DNA of 64,000 nt from Cucumis sativus (Eukaryota; Streptophyta; Magnoliopsida; Cucurbitales; Cucurbitaceae). How positions within the stretch are numbered: position 1 is the stretch's first letter; every line of letters starts with the position of its first letter. Below the pieces are notes generated by a model that searched no databases, was not told the origin of the DNA, and worked only from the letters and a program-made list of their open reading frames with translations. The position numbers and the translations under genes were made by a program. Shown here one piece after another: positions 24,759-36,086 of the stretch. The DNA is taken from the NCBI RefSeq assembly GCF_000004075.3, contig NC_026655.2, positions 25,343,489 through 25,407,488 on the forward strand. The letters are read 5' to 3'.

Positions 24759-27039
24759 CTACTTGGGAACCAAACCATCCACCAAGGTTAGGTTAAACTA
24801 ACCATAGTTCGGTTACACTAACTCAACTTCATTCCAATTTTTACGCCAGTTAAAAAAAAAAAACAAAAAAACAAATAATGGAGACGGTGACGGTGACGGG
24901 GGTGGGGATTCTCTAGCTTCCTCCAGTCGTTACCGTTAGATTAAAAATAACGGTTCTAGAGACTTCCACGAGGAAGATATTCTGAATAGTATAATAACCA
25001 CAATCTCCCACGTGTCACCATCTTAAGCTACTGTTACTCATCAGACGCTCACCGCACTGTCTTAATAAATTCCCATTTCACATAATTAATAACATCATTT
25101 ATTAATCCTCACTTACATAACCATACAAAATTAAATACAGCTGACGGATTGCTTTCCTTTAGACCTTAGCTTAGGTCACCCAAACCCTAATCACATTTCG
25201 TTTAATACTAATAATCATTTTTATCAATTCATCAATCATATTAACCCTAAATCACAAATCTAATTCTAAACTATGACTTTCTCACACCAATTTTTATGTT
25301 CATATTCTTACCAACCTTACATTATCTTTCACGTAAAATAACTCGTCATCCTTATTGAATGGTATAATATTGATTAGGCATTTGTTTCCCCTTCCTTATA
25401 GAAAAGGGACCTATTTGTTTTAATTTTAAGTTTAAGATTCGACTTTATCATCTAATTCTACAATAGTAAAAAGCATAATATAATTTCAACAAAGTGTAAA
25501 TATGTTAAAGAATTTTTTTCCTATGTTATAAAGTTACTTTATACGTTAAATTTTGTACGAATCATATGTTTAAATCTCTACTCACGTGTTAAACAAACAA
25601 AAAGAGAGGGAGATTATAAACATATTAATCACTTCTAAACTTGTTTGATGTGAGAGGTTAAAAATAACTTTTCAATTAAAATCACATTAGAAAATGGACT
25701 AATATATTAAAAAAACATTGCAACTCCGAATGTTAGGGCATGATAAACAAATAAATAAACAAGAGAATTATAAAAAATTTATTTTACCTCTTTTTTCTCG
25801 TAATAAGATGAGTTTGTAATGTAATGTAATTTAAATTTTATATGTCCATTCACCAATTTGAATTTAATGTGTAATACAAAACTAATTTCGTTCCACCGTT
25901 TTATATATCCAACCAATTTATCAATATTTTCACAAATCACAATTTCATTTTCGTTTCATTCCGTTAAACACTCTTCCAACTTTTAGTAATATAATTACAT
26001 TCCAACTTTCTAAACAAATCTCTCAACTTTTACCGATAGATAAGTTTTTCTAAAACATGTAACTAAAATTATTTTTAGGTATAAATGAAACCCTTTAATT
26101 AAAGTTGGAGGTTTTAATCCATTTCAAACCTAACAAAAAGTTAAAAACAACCATCCTTTTTATTTTTACACAACATTTTACCTCATTTCATAAATATTTA
26201 TTCTCTTTCACAATAATTTTTTTCTCCTATTCTCACACTCATTTGTAAATTTTTAGTACAAAAATTAAAAGTTTAAGCAAATTTCAAAAACAACGAAACA
26301 AATTATTTTCAATTATTTTTCTTAATTTTAAAATTTAACAGTACTTTACAAATATTAATAAAAAAATAGATAACAAAACAAACAAAATATATAGTTTATG
26401 AATATTTATAAGTTCAATTTTAAAAACATAAAACTAAAAACACCCTAACTTGTTTGAATAATTTAAACTCCCATTTTGATACTCATTATGATTTTTATTT
26501 TAAATTAAGTTGAAAGATACTATTTTTACCTCCAAATTTCTTTCTATATTATCTATTTTGTATACTTAAAAGAACTAATGTTCTAAAAACGTATATATAT
26601 ATTTTTAATTAAAATCGTCAAAAATAAAAAATTTGACAATATATTTATATTTTATCAATAATTGTCATTGACAGCCGCTAGTGATAAAAGTCTATTATTG
26701 ATTATCAATTATAGAATTCAGAATTTTGGTATAACTCGTAAATATTTTAATTTATTTTATTATTTTTTAAAATATTATTTTTTAATTTGATTAACCATCT
26801 ACCTATTTATTGTATTTAGAAAATATGGACATGAGATAGTGAGAATGATGAGTCATTATAACTTTTGAAATGAAAGTAGCACAACAAAAAAAAATGCACA
26901 TTTATTTTTAATTTTATTTGGAGAATAAGACAAAGAATTACATTATGTTAGTTAGATATTATATATATATAGAATTTGTGAGGTTAAATAAGAATTAAAG
27001 AAAGAAGAAAAAGAGGAAAAAGGAAAAGGGGAATGACTG

Positions 27040-27840
27040 ACAAAAGGTGGGAGAGTGAGCATAAAGAAAGGCAAGAAGAAGAGATGTTGGTAGTGATGGA
27101 ACAAAGGACACTTGGCCACCCCAAGCAACGCCTCACTGCCCTTTATTGCGGCCACGTAACTCATTCCTCCCCCATCCCCTCTCCCTATATTACCATTTTA
27201 CTTGCCTATATATTACAAACTTTACCCTCTTCTTCCAATTTTACAACAGTTTTCTTTTCTCTTTCTAGTCAAGATTAGGTGTAACATAAGTTGTTGCTAG
27301 ACCATACAACCTAGCAATGTCGTTAACCTCGTTCATGTTTTATTTTCACTCATAGATCGTTCAGAAGAACAAAAACTAATTAATGTTGAATAAATATGTT
27401 TTAAAACTGTATTGCTATAGTTAAATATAGGTTACAACTAGAGATTTAACTGCTAGGTATACAAAAGACAAACCATTGTTATATCTCTAAATCAACTTTT
27501 GCACAATCCAATTATATAGACTTGTAATTTAATGTTGACAAGTGCTATACTTTCATGTTATACTCTCCTTCCTTTTCATGCCAAGAATTGACATCAACAA
27601 TCGAATCAACCATATTTTTCTTAATAAAATCGATTCGATAGAGATTTGAATTTGAAAATAGAATAAACATATATCAATTATCCTCGAGCTAATGAAACGT
27701 CATGTATCATATTACTGTAGAATGATATACTAAAAGATTTTGTAGAGTATATTTCTTTAATGACAAAACGAGCCGAACATATATACTCTTCAATTCAAAT
27801 ATCGAGAAGAACCGTTGATTTTTATTTTTTAATATAAAAT
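27040..27840 (+). repeat. Copy A of a tandemly duplicated non-coding locus
   Basis: This 0.8-kb stretch is collinear with 30470-31410. The strongest block is 27106-27157, starting GGACACTTGGCCAC and ending TTTATTGCGGCCACGTA. Further matching blocks in the same order are GATTAGGTGTAACATAAG, ACAACCTAGCAATGTCG, ATAGAGATTT and AACATATATACTCTTC. A TATA-like CCTATATATTA sits at about 27205. The best block has no frame conserved on the plus strand between copies. A short minus-strand frame (AAIKG, GVAKCP) is shared but too short to call. It could be a promoter plus a non-coding transcript. The function is unknown. Confidence 0.65.
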
Positions 27841-30056
27841 CTTAATTAAATTTCATGTTAAGCAAATATTAATTAATTGATGTGTATTTTTTTTCATAGG
27901 CATACATATAATGAAATTAAATTAAATTAGCTGGCAATATCAAATCAAAGGGAATAAAATCAAAAGGGGATTTGATATCCTTTTTTTCTTTTTTTTTTCC
28001 TTTTCAATGTTCAAATCAAACCAATTTGTTTCCTCTTTGCTTTGTTCCATTTTTTCCTTTTTTCTGATGAAAGTACCAAACCAAGTTCACTATTGGTCAA
28101 GATTTAAAAGTGATTTTTTATTTTAATAACCAAATAAATATCATCAAATAACCTAAAAAAGAATATATGTTTTTCTAAAATTTAAATGGAAATTTTATTT
28201 TTTTTTATTAAAAACACTTTTAAACCCTAATTTAATGATAATTCTTGTATAAATAAATTAGATAAACTAATTAATAAACTAGATAGTTTTATAAAGTTAC
28301 AATGTCTCCACGTGGTGACAATGAATTTGTTTGTGTTTAAAAATAAATTGTTTTTCCATTAAAGTTTGAAAATTAAAAGCGTATTTTATTTTATTTTTCT
28401 AAAAAATAATGATAAATAGTTAAAAATGAAGTTAAGTTTTTTTAAAAAAATAAATAAGATAAAAATAAAGTTTAATGAATAAATATCAAATTGTATGAAA
28501 TGAGTTAATAACATAGGTGTGTGTAAGTTAATTGAAATTTATATGATTTGAATATATTAATATAGGAATAGCAAAAATTAATATAATGTAATTATAGAGC
28601 ACATAGAATTAAAGATAAAACTATATATATTTCATTAAAATTTTAAAAAAAATTATAGATAGTGGATTTGGTCAAATATACAATGTCAGAAAGCATAGTG
28701 TATATCATCAATTTTTTTATGACATTATGACAAATAATTATTCCCATGTTTAAAATCTTCACCCTCACCTTGGAAAAAAAAAGTGGAAAACACACTTTTA
28801 TATGGTAGTTATATATGTTGTATTCATTTTAACCTTTTTTTAGTATACTAGAGAAAGATCGATATGAGATTTTATTATAAACGCTAAATTTGTTAAAAAT
28901 ATTTACCAATACAATAAAATTTTAGAATATATCAATCATAGATGTTGATAGATAACATGTATCGTCAGAAATTAGGACAGAAACATGAATGAGCGAGTAT
29001 GACATCTGAATGAGAGATCTTGAACACATGAAAGTTATGCTAGGAAAGACTTAAAAAATTAAAATCTAACATCTATACGAACAAGATGCACAATCCTTTT
29101 CAATGACTCGATCATAAAAAACTTGTGTTAGTTTGTGGGTAAAGACGACACTGCCAGATCATGGATCTGGACTGTTACATAACAGTGAGAAAGTCCAATC
29201 AATATTGCTATGATTTGTAAATATTTTAATTCATTTTTGTTTATTTAAAAATAGCTCTTTTAATAACCAATCCATCATTTTATCGGTTGAGCTACGTTTA
29301 CGTTTACTTTAGATTAAGAAGAAGAAGAAAAAAAAAGGAAGAAAAGAAGTTAAAAGGAAAAGGAAACATTTTGTTAGTTCATATATGGCAAAACATGGGT
29401 ACTTGACCATAGGACAAGGGTAGTGGACCATACTTTAATGTAATTATTTAATTTTTCCTATACTAAGGACAACATGCTCGAAATCTGTGGACCTTACTAT
29501 GATATGACCACCAACGTGGCATGCTTCTTTAATACTTTTATTGTATTCATTAATTCACACTATATATTTATTTATTTATTTATAAAAAAAAAGAACTTTT
29601 CAATATTTTTTTTAAAAAAATAATTTGTTTACTTAGCTTGATGGTCTCTTCTAATATAATATATTTTTAGTAATATCTAACAAAACTTAATTAGATTTAG
29701 AGTTTAATTTATTTAACTGAATAAATCTATTTTCCTTCTTTTTTAAAAAAATTAACTTAAATTTTATACAAATTAATAAGGTCAATGTTATCTTTCTTTT
29801 TCAAGCTTAATCTAAAAGCTCATCTACAATTAAACAAGTCCAAAAATACACACATAAACCTGTCAACATCTATCAAATCAAAACACAACCCCACATCACA
29901 TTTACATCAAAAAGAAAAAGAAACTCACCTATTTGCAACAAATACCCTAAATCAAAAAGTTCAATTCACAGGTTATTTTCTTAATTAATTTTTTAAATTA
30001 GGTCTATGATCATGGTTAAGTAATAATTATGCGACTCTAACACTCACATTACAGTA

Positions 30057-30259
30057 GTGGATTGGAATTTCTTATTTGGCCAAAAGTTTGAATTTTATTT
30101 TCTTTAAAAATTTGAAGTCCTATTTTTACACGAAACTTCATGTTTTTTTTCTGCCTCATCTACGACAAATAATAAATATGTAATGTGCATAATATTAAAA
30201 ATGAAAATTAGGTTTAAAGTAGTATATGATATATGAAATATCATATAATATAACAATAT
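30057..30259 (+). repeat. Flanking repeat X, copy 1
   Basis: About 200 bp beginning GGATTGGAATTTCTTATTTG and ending near ATCATATAATATAA, matching 31427-31602 in order and orientation. It belongs to the same tandem duplication as copies A and B. Confidence 0.65.
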
Positions 30260-30327
30260 AGTATAATTTTGCCAAAAGAGTGATGGTAGAAGAGATCATA
30301 AGTCCAATCTGAAAATAGAATAGACTG

Positions 30328-30347
30328 ACGTGGCATAATCACGTGGG
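30328..30347 (+). promoter_or_regulatory. Paired ACGTG elements upstream of copy B
   Basis: ACGTGGC (30328-30334) and CACGTGGG (30340-30347) form a close pair of ABRE/G-box cores, a known arrangement for bZIP-responsive promoters. They precede copy B by about 140 bp. No attached gene is proven. Confidence 0.4.
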
Positions 30348-30469
30348 ACAGAAGGATTTAAAAGGTGACACAAATACGTGCTAAAGGGACACATGGCATA
30401 AATATAGGACAACGGAAACAAGCGACGGCAAAAATTATAAAAACAAAAAAAAGTTAAATAGAGTGATGG

Positions 30470-31410
30470 TGATGGAAGAAGGACAGTTGTCAAATATTTA
30501 GCGATGGACGAAGGACACTTGGCAACACCAAACAAGGGGTGAGTGCCCTTTATTGCGGCACGTAGGTCATTTCTCCCCATGCCCACCCCTACCCCACCTT
30601 TACTTTTACCCCCTAACACTTGCCCTAAATTTTCTTTCACCCCCTAACACTTGTCTATGTTACAATTTTAGTTAGGAATATATTAAAATTTTACAACAAT
30701 TTTATTTCCTTTTTTTCATCGGTGTAGAGCAATGATTAGGTGCAACGTAAGTTTCGGTGATCATTTACCAAAAGGAAAAGAAATATCACGCCATATGGCT
30801 TCGAACGACTCTGTGTGTACCATGCAACCTAGCAACGTCGTCGGTTTTGTTCATCTTTTGTTCTCATTCATATATTTTTTATGCTTTTTTAGAGATCATT
30901 CAATATGGAGTCTCTGGTGTTTGTTATTATAATCATTAGTTACATTGGTTTATAGGTTATGATAATGTGTTTTTCAAGTGTAAACTACTGTAATAACATG
31001 TGTTTAGAACGTAAAAGATTTTAATACGAGTAAAAATCAGTGAAGTGTTGGGTTAGAAAAAGAGAAAAAAGATAGATGAAAATAATAAATACGGCAACAA
31101 ATGGACTTTAAAACAATGTTGCTAAGATTAGACATATGTTACAAATAGAGATTTAAGTGCCTAGCTACACAATTTAATGTTGAAAACTGCTATATTTTCA
31201 TGGGAAGAATTGACACCAAGAATCAAATCAACCATCTTTCTTAATAAAATTAGTTCGATAGAGATTTAAACTTGAAAAACCAATAGACTACTATATCTTT
31301 AACAATATTGTCTTAATATCAAATCGGGCATCGATATTCAAAAGAACATATATACTCTTCTATTCAAATATCCGAATTGTTCAAAAGAAACCTATGATTT
31401 AATTATATTA
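30470..31410 (+). repeat. Copy B of the duplicated non-coding locus
   Basis: Collinear with 27040-27840. The core block at 30513-30564 starts GGACACTTGGCAACACC and ends TTTATTGCGGCACGTA. It has about 60 bp more than copy A inside the GATTAGGTG..GCAACCTAGCAA interval. A plus-strand 66-codon frame (30732-30932) exists here, but copy A does not preserve it, which argues against coding. X-type repeats lie on both sides. Confidence 0.65.
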
Positions 31411-31426
31411 ACCAAACTCAATTCAT

Positions 31427-31602
31427 GGATTGAAATTTCTTATTTGGCCAAAAGCAATTAATTAAGGCCTACTTTTACACGAAATTTGATGTTTTTGCCT
31501 TATGCTACAACAAATAATAAATAAGTAATGTACGTAATATTAAAAATGAAAAGTAGGTTTAAATTAGTATATGACGTATCAAATATCATATAATATAAGG
31601 AA
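31427..31602 (+). repeat. Flanking repeat X, copy 2
   Basis: Matches 30057-30259 (GGATTGAAATTTCTTATTTG start, shared AATAATAAATAAGTAATGTAC-like middle, ATCATATAATATAA end). It follows copy B directly, whereas X copy 1 follows copy A only after about 2.2 kb. Confidence 0.65.
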
Positions 31603-34344
31603 GTGACACGTAGGTCCGTAACCTCAAATCTTAAGCCCTCGAGATTGCCGTCAATACACTCTTCTTCCTAACCTATTATCATCACACACACACACCCATA
31701 ATCGAAAATTAAAATAATCATTTTTAACTAAATTTTATGATTCTTCATTTTAAAAATTTAATGTCATAATATTTGTTTTTGAATACTGTTCACAAATTGA
31801 TATATTTATAAATGTTTATAGATGTTTATAGCGTTGGTTATTTTGGTTTGGAATAAGCAATATTTGAGGTAACATTGGCACTTGGGGATGGAGTAAAAAA
31901 GACAAATTAGAGAGGGTGTGATGACAATCTCTAATTAGTAGATGTATATGGACTACACATAATAACGCCAAAATAACCTTTCACTTGCTCTACTAATTAG
32001 ATTAGTTTGACTCGGTCATACCTAAAAGTAAGAACATAAAAGCTACCTCATTTAGAAGAGAGGGAAATTCAATAGCCTTTTTAAGGTAAAAGAATGTATG
32101 AATATATATGAACTTGATTGACTTCGCTCCAAATAATTTTTTCAAAACGAAATCTCAACTTATATCTCTAGATGTTACTCACTTTAATTCAAATTAAAAA
32201 GATTAATTGTGTTAATATATGCTTATCGCATGTAAAATTATAAGATAGTTTAACGTGATGTGATATCAACTATTGATGAAATAATTGATCACTCTCTATA
32301 TACATAACCATGATAAATGTATTGCAAATATAAAAGAATCCAATAAAAAGATTTTGTTAGCGTCATAGATTTTCGATCGAACATGTTTTACAGAGTTGAG
32401 CTTGGATTTACGCTGACGTAGGTTTGATGTGGATGTCGTTCGATTTATAATATTTGATGCTTTGATTCTTTTTGTTAAAAGTTAAAAAATTTCATTCGAC
32501 AAATTTTAGATTCGATCATGACATGTACACAGAAAAAAGTGATTCAATTTTTAAAAAAAACTAAACTCTAATATTTTCCATTCGATAGGAAATAGATTTA
32601 TAATTTAATTAATTGTAAATATTATATTACGGTGTTGTCATTATAACAATGACATGTTTCACTTAATTAAAATAATGAATGGGTGTCACCTTTTTCGCTA
32701 AGAAAGAAAAAAATCAATCGGTGTCACGTGGACGTATTAATATTATTTTGTGAGAGACTTAACTTAGTTGTATTTGTGTGATTAAGTGAAGGGGCATTAT
32801 TAATTTAATGTTACAGGTGTATAGTATATGTTTGAAAAATGAAAACATAGGATATTAAAGTAATTTAAATTAAACACACACACACAAAAGTCTATAAAGT
32901 AGAAGTCACGTAGCTTTTCATGTCACATTGAACTTAGAGCATCGAATAATACTTTCTTTTAAAAAAGGGAAAAAATTACTTCCTTGTTCATGAGAGAACA
33001 TTAGTGAGATAAGAAGTTTTCTTATCTTAATCACAACAATGGTACGACTGAACTCGATACATGTACGTTAAAATATCATTTTAGTTAATGTATTAATATA
33101 TATAGAGACAATTATTGAGTGTATTGGAGATAGATTTTGTTATACACTTGTACATATAAGGTGCTGTATAGTTGTTCTTAATTACTTGTTTGATTTTACG
33201 GCTTATACTATCAATTGTCCAATTTTAGTCTATATGCTATCAATAATTCTTAAAATTAGTTTATGGAAGTTTTTCTTTTTATCGAAAATAATTAAATAAT
33301 AATGAAAATTTTTATACAAGTCATTTTACTTGTAATAAATCTTAAATTTTATACTCTTAAATGTTCATTTTAGCTATTCAACTTAGTGTTTGAATGAGCG
33401 ACTTTTTTATTTTTTCTTAGGTGGTTGAGACTATGTTCTCGTGAAAGGATTAAAATGGTCACTTTTTGGAGTAGGGAGTTAGAAAAATAAAAATGAAGAC
33501 AAAAAATAATTGAAAAGTAGAAATGAAAAAAAATTTAGAAGGAAAAAAAGAAAGGGGAAAGTGAGAGAGGCAGGAGAAATGTTAAAGTGAGTGGTGAGAA
33601 CACAAGTAGATGAAGTAAAGGTGGAATCAAAATTGTTTGAGTGTGACATATTGGTATTAAGAAACCAATTCGGGTAATGTTTAAGTTAAAAGCGGGTGAC
33701 TTTAATATCTTTCTCCCCCCCCGGTGTCGTTGTTATTCAGATTTTGCAAATCTTTTAACTTGTTTGATTTGATACCCAAAACCATTCCCTTCTTTTCTTC
33801 TTTTATTATTATATCTCCTTTTCATTTGGGCCTACATATTTTGGGCTTCAACATCCATCCACCTATATATCTATATAATTACACGGGATACTTCCCAATT
33901 TACCAACTAAATTCAAATTAATTAAGTATATAACATAATTTTAAAAAATTTGTAAATAATATTAAAATTTGATATATCATATAAAGTTTATCAGCGATAC
34001 TTTACTATATTTCCAATTTTTTTAAATATTGCTATATCCTTAATTATTATTGCTAAAATAGTCCTCCATTGCAATTTCTCGGATTATAAGACATAGCCAT
34101 TTTAATAACAAAACTCAATTACACATCTTTATTATTAATAATATATTAAAAATAAAATAAGAAAATAAGAAAAAATAAGAAAAGTGGACTATCACATAAA
34201 TTAAGATTTACATTTATTAAATATTCAATGTAAATATGGTATTGATTAATTTTATTGAAGTAATATTCTAATCATAATTACCTCTTAATTATTTTTCTTT
34301 TGTTGATTTTGTTAAAAGAATTATTTCCTTCGTCTGATATTACT

Positions 34345-34436
34345 ATATTATAAATATTGGGATGAAGATTTGAACCCAAGACCTCTTATCCACAGGGAAT
34401 ACAAGTGTCAGTTGAGCTAAGCTCATGTTGAGATCA
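34345..34436 (-). mobile_element. tRNA-derived SINE fragment
   Basis: Read on the minus strand, a pol III A box (TAGCTCAACTGA, about 34408-34419) is followed 30-odd bases later by a B box (GGTTCAAATCT, 34366-34376). The intervening AGAGGTCTTGGGTTCAAATC wording is typical of plant tRNA-derived SINEs. The body beyond the tRNA-like head is short, so it is truncated or a small family. Confidence 0.7.
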
Positions 34437-36086
34437 AATAACTTATAATATCAGTGTTTACTATATGACATTCGAATAATGACTTATTTTTCACCGGCTA
34501 AACAAATCTTCAAAAAGAAATTAGATAATTTTTTTATACTCTTTTCATAACGTTTTTCGAAATATCAACAATCAAACATGAACAAAAAATATGTAAAAAC
34601 AATATAAAATCTGGTTCACTAACGATATATTTAGCTATATTATCCACGAGTAAAGTGAGAGGTACCAATATGATTATATGTTCATATAAGATACTCTTCT
34701 AAACATTAGAGCGTGCTACTTTAAAATAGACAAACTTTTAAATTAAATTTTTTATCAAACATTGAGTGTTATCAACGGTTGGATTAAAAAATAGCCCGAT
34801 AAGATATAAAATTTTATAGTATAACATAGTGTTAGACAATAACATGTGGCCTGAATTAAATGATCTTATAAATTAAATCATGATGTCCAATGTTATGAGT
34901 TTTGTCACTTTAAGATGGAAAGAACTATATACTATTAAGTTCATAAACATGAAAGCAATGATGATGCAATTCTTGATGTTGGAGTCCATTAATGTAAAAA
35001 GTAGCCCTCTTTGCTAAGATTAGACGGTGAAAAAGTAGATAGCAAATTTTACCTAATATTGATACCCATCATCATTGATTTTATCAATCCTATAGCAACC
35101 ATATAAATAATAATGTTAATGTTATTTTAAGTGATTTTTTTTTCAAGAATCAAACTTAAAGTAGCAACCTTATTGATATATGAATTGACACCTCCATCAA
35201 GCTCTAAATATATATATAAACCTATATATGAAAGTCATGTTAAAGAGAAGGGACAAATCATCACTTCAAACTCTCGAAAATGGTGCATATTTGCCTTTTT
35301 CTATACCTTTGAACATGTCACTATTAGAGATATTTTAGACTTTTTCTATACGAATTAATTGAATTTTCTATTCTCCATGTTAAAGAGGATAGTCTACTCA
35401 TTTTCACAATGTTTATCGTTGAATTGAACTAGTTCTCGTTATTGAATGGTAACCTTTTTTTTCAAATCCTTTATTGAAGCTGTAGAAAACTAATAAGTGT
35501 GGTTCATAATCCAGATTACTTTACGACTTTAAGATTTTTGTTGGCTAAGAAGATTATATTGTAAGTACTTTTACTCTATCTGATTTTAGTGATTTTACAT
35601 TTAAACTCAGTTAGACTCTTTTAAATTCACTTACAAATCAATTTCAAACATGACTTTAATCAATTATTATTTTTGGTATTGAAAAAAAAGTAATGAATAC
35701 CTATTTTCTTAGTGTAATTTTGATTTTTTTCAAATCAATTCAAAGTATGATTTCAAACACATTACTTTTGAAGGTAGATGATATTTCTTCGGACCGAATG
35801 ACGAATTTTTGTACTCTTTTTTGATTTAAGTAGTTCTTTAAGCAATGCTCTTTACTTTGTTAATTAATCATCATATTGCAATGTAGTATGTGACTTGTAG
35901 CGATCTCATTATTTTTAGAATTTGGGCCATTTGACATATCTTTGATACAATAATCTCAACTTGTCACCACCCTTTACCTTAGTATGTGATTTGCTTGGCT
36001 CAAGTCTCCGGTCTCCTCCAATATTTGCGTTCTTCAACGAAATCTGAGGAGCCAGATCACGGCATGGTGTAGCAGTGTTGAAGAAG

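Larger units (their letters stand above)
24662..36086. other. Long AT-rich intergenic region, no protein gene recognised
   Basis: It begins with the zinc-finger leader and promoter. It holds two copies of a duplicated non-coding locus with associated flanking repeats and a SINE (separate entries). The rest is AT-rich with many homopolymers. No open frame shows a family motif, and none can be spliced convincingly. The final 150 bp is the promoter and leader of the membrane-protein gene. Confidence 0.6.

Noticed and set aside
27037-27160. miR156-like words (TGACAAAAGG...GAGAGTGAGCA and CCTCACTGCCCTTTATTG) as a MIR156 hairpin
   Set aside because: The spacing within the 5' word is wrong, pairing between the arms is poor, and copy B does not preserve either arm.
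30732-30932. 66-codon open frame as a small protein gene
   Set aside because: The frame is not kept in the duplicated copy A and has no recognisable motif.
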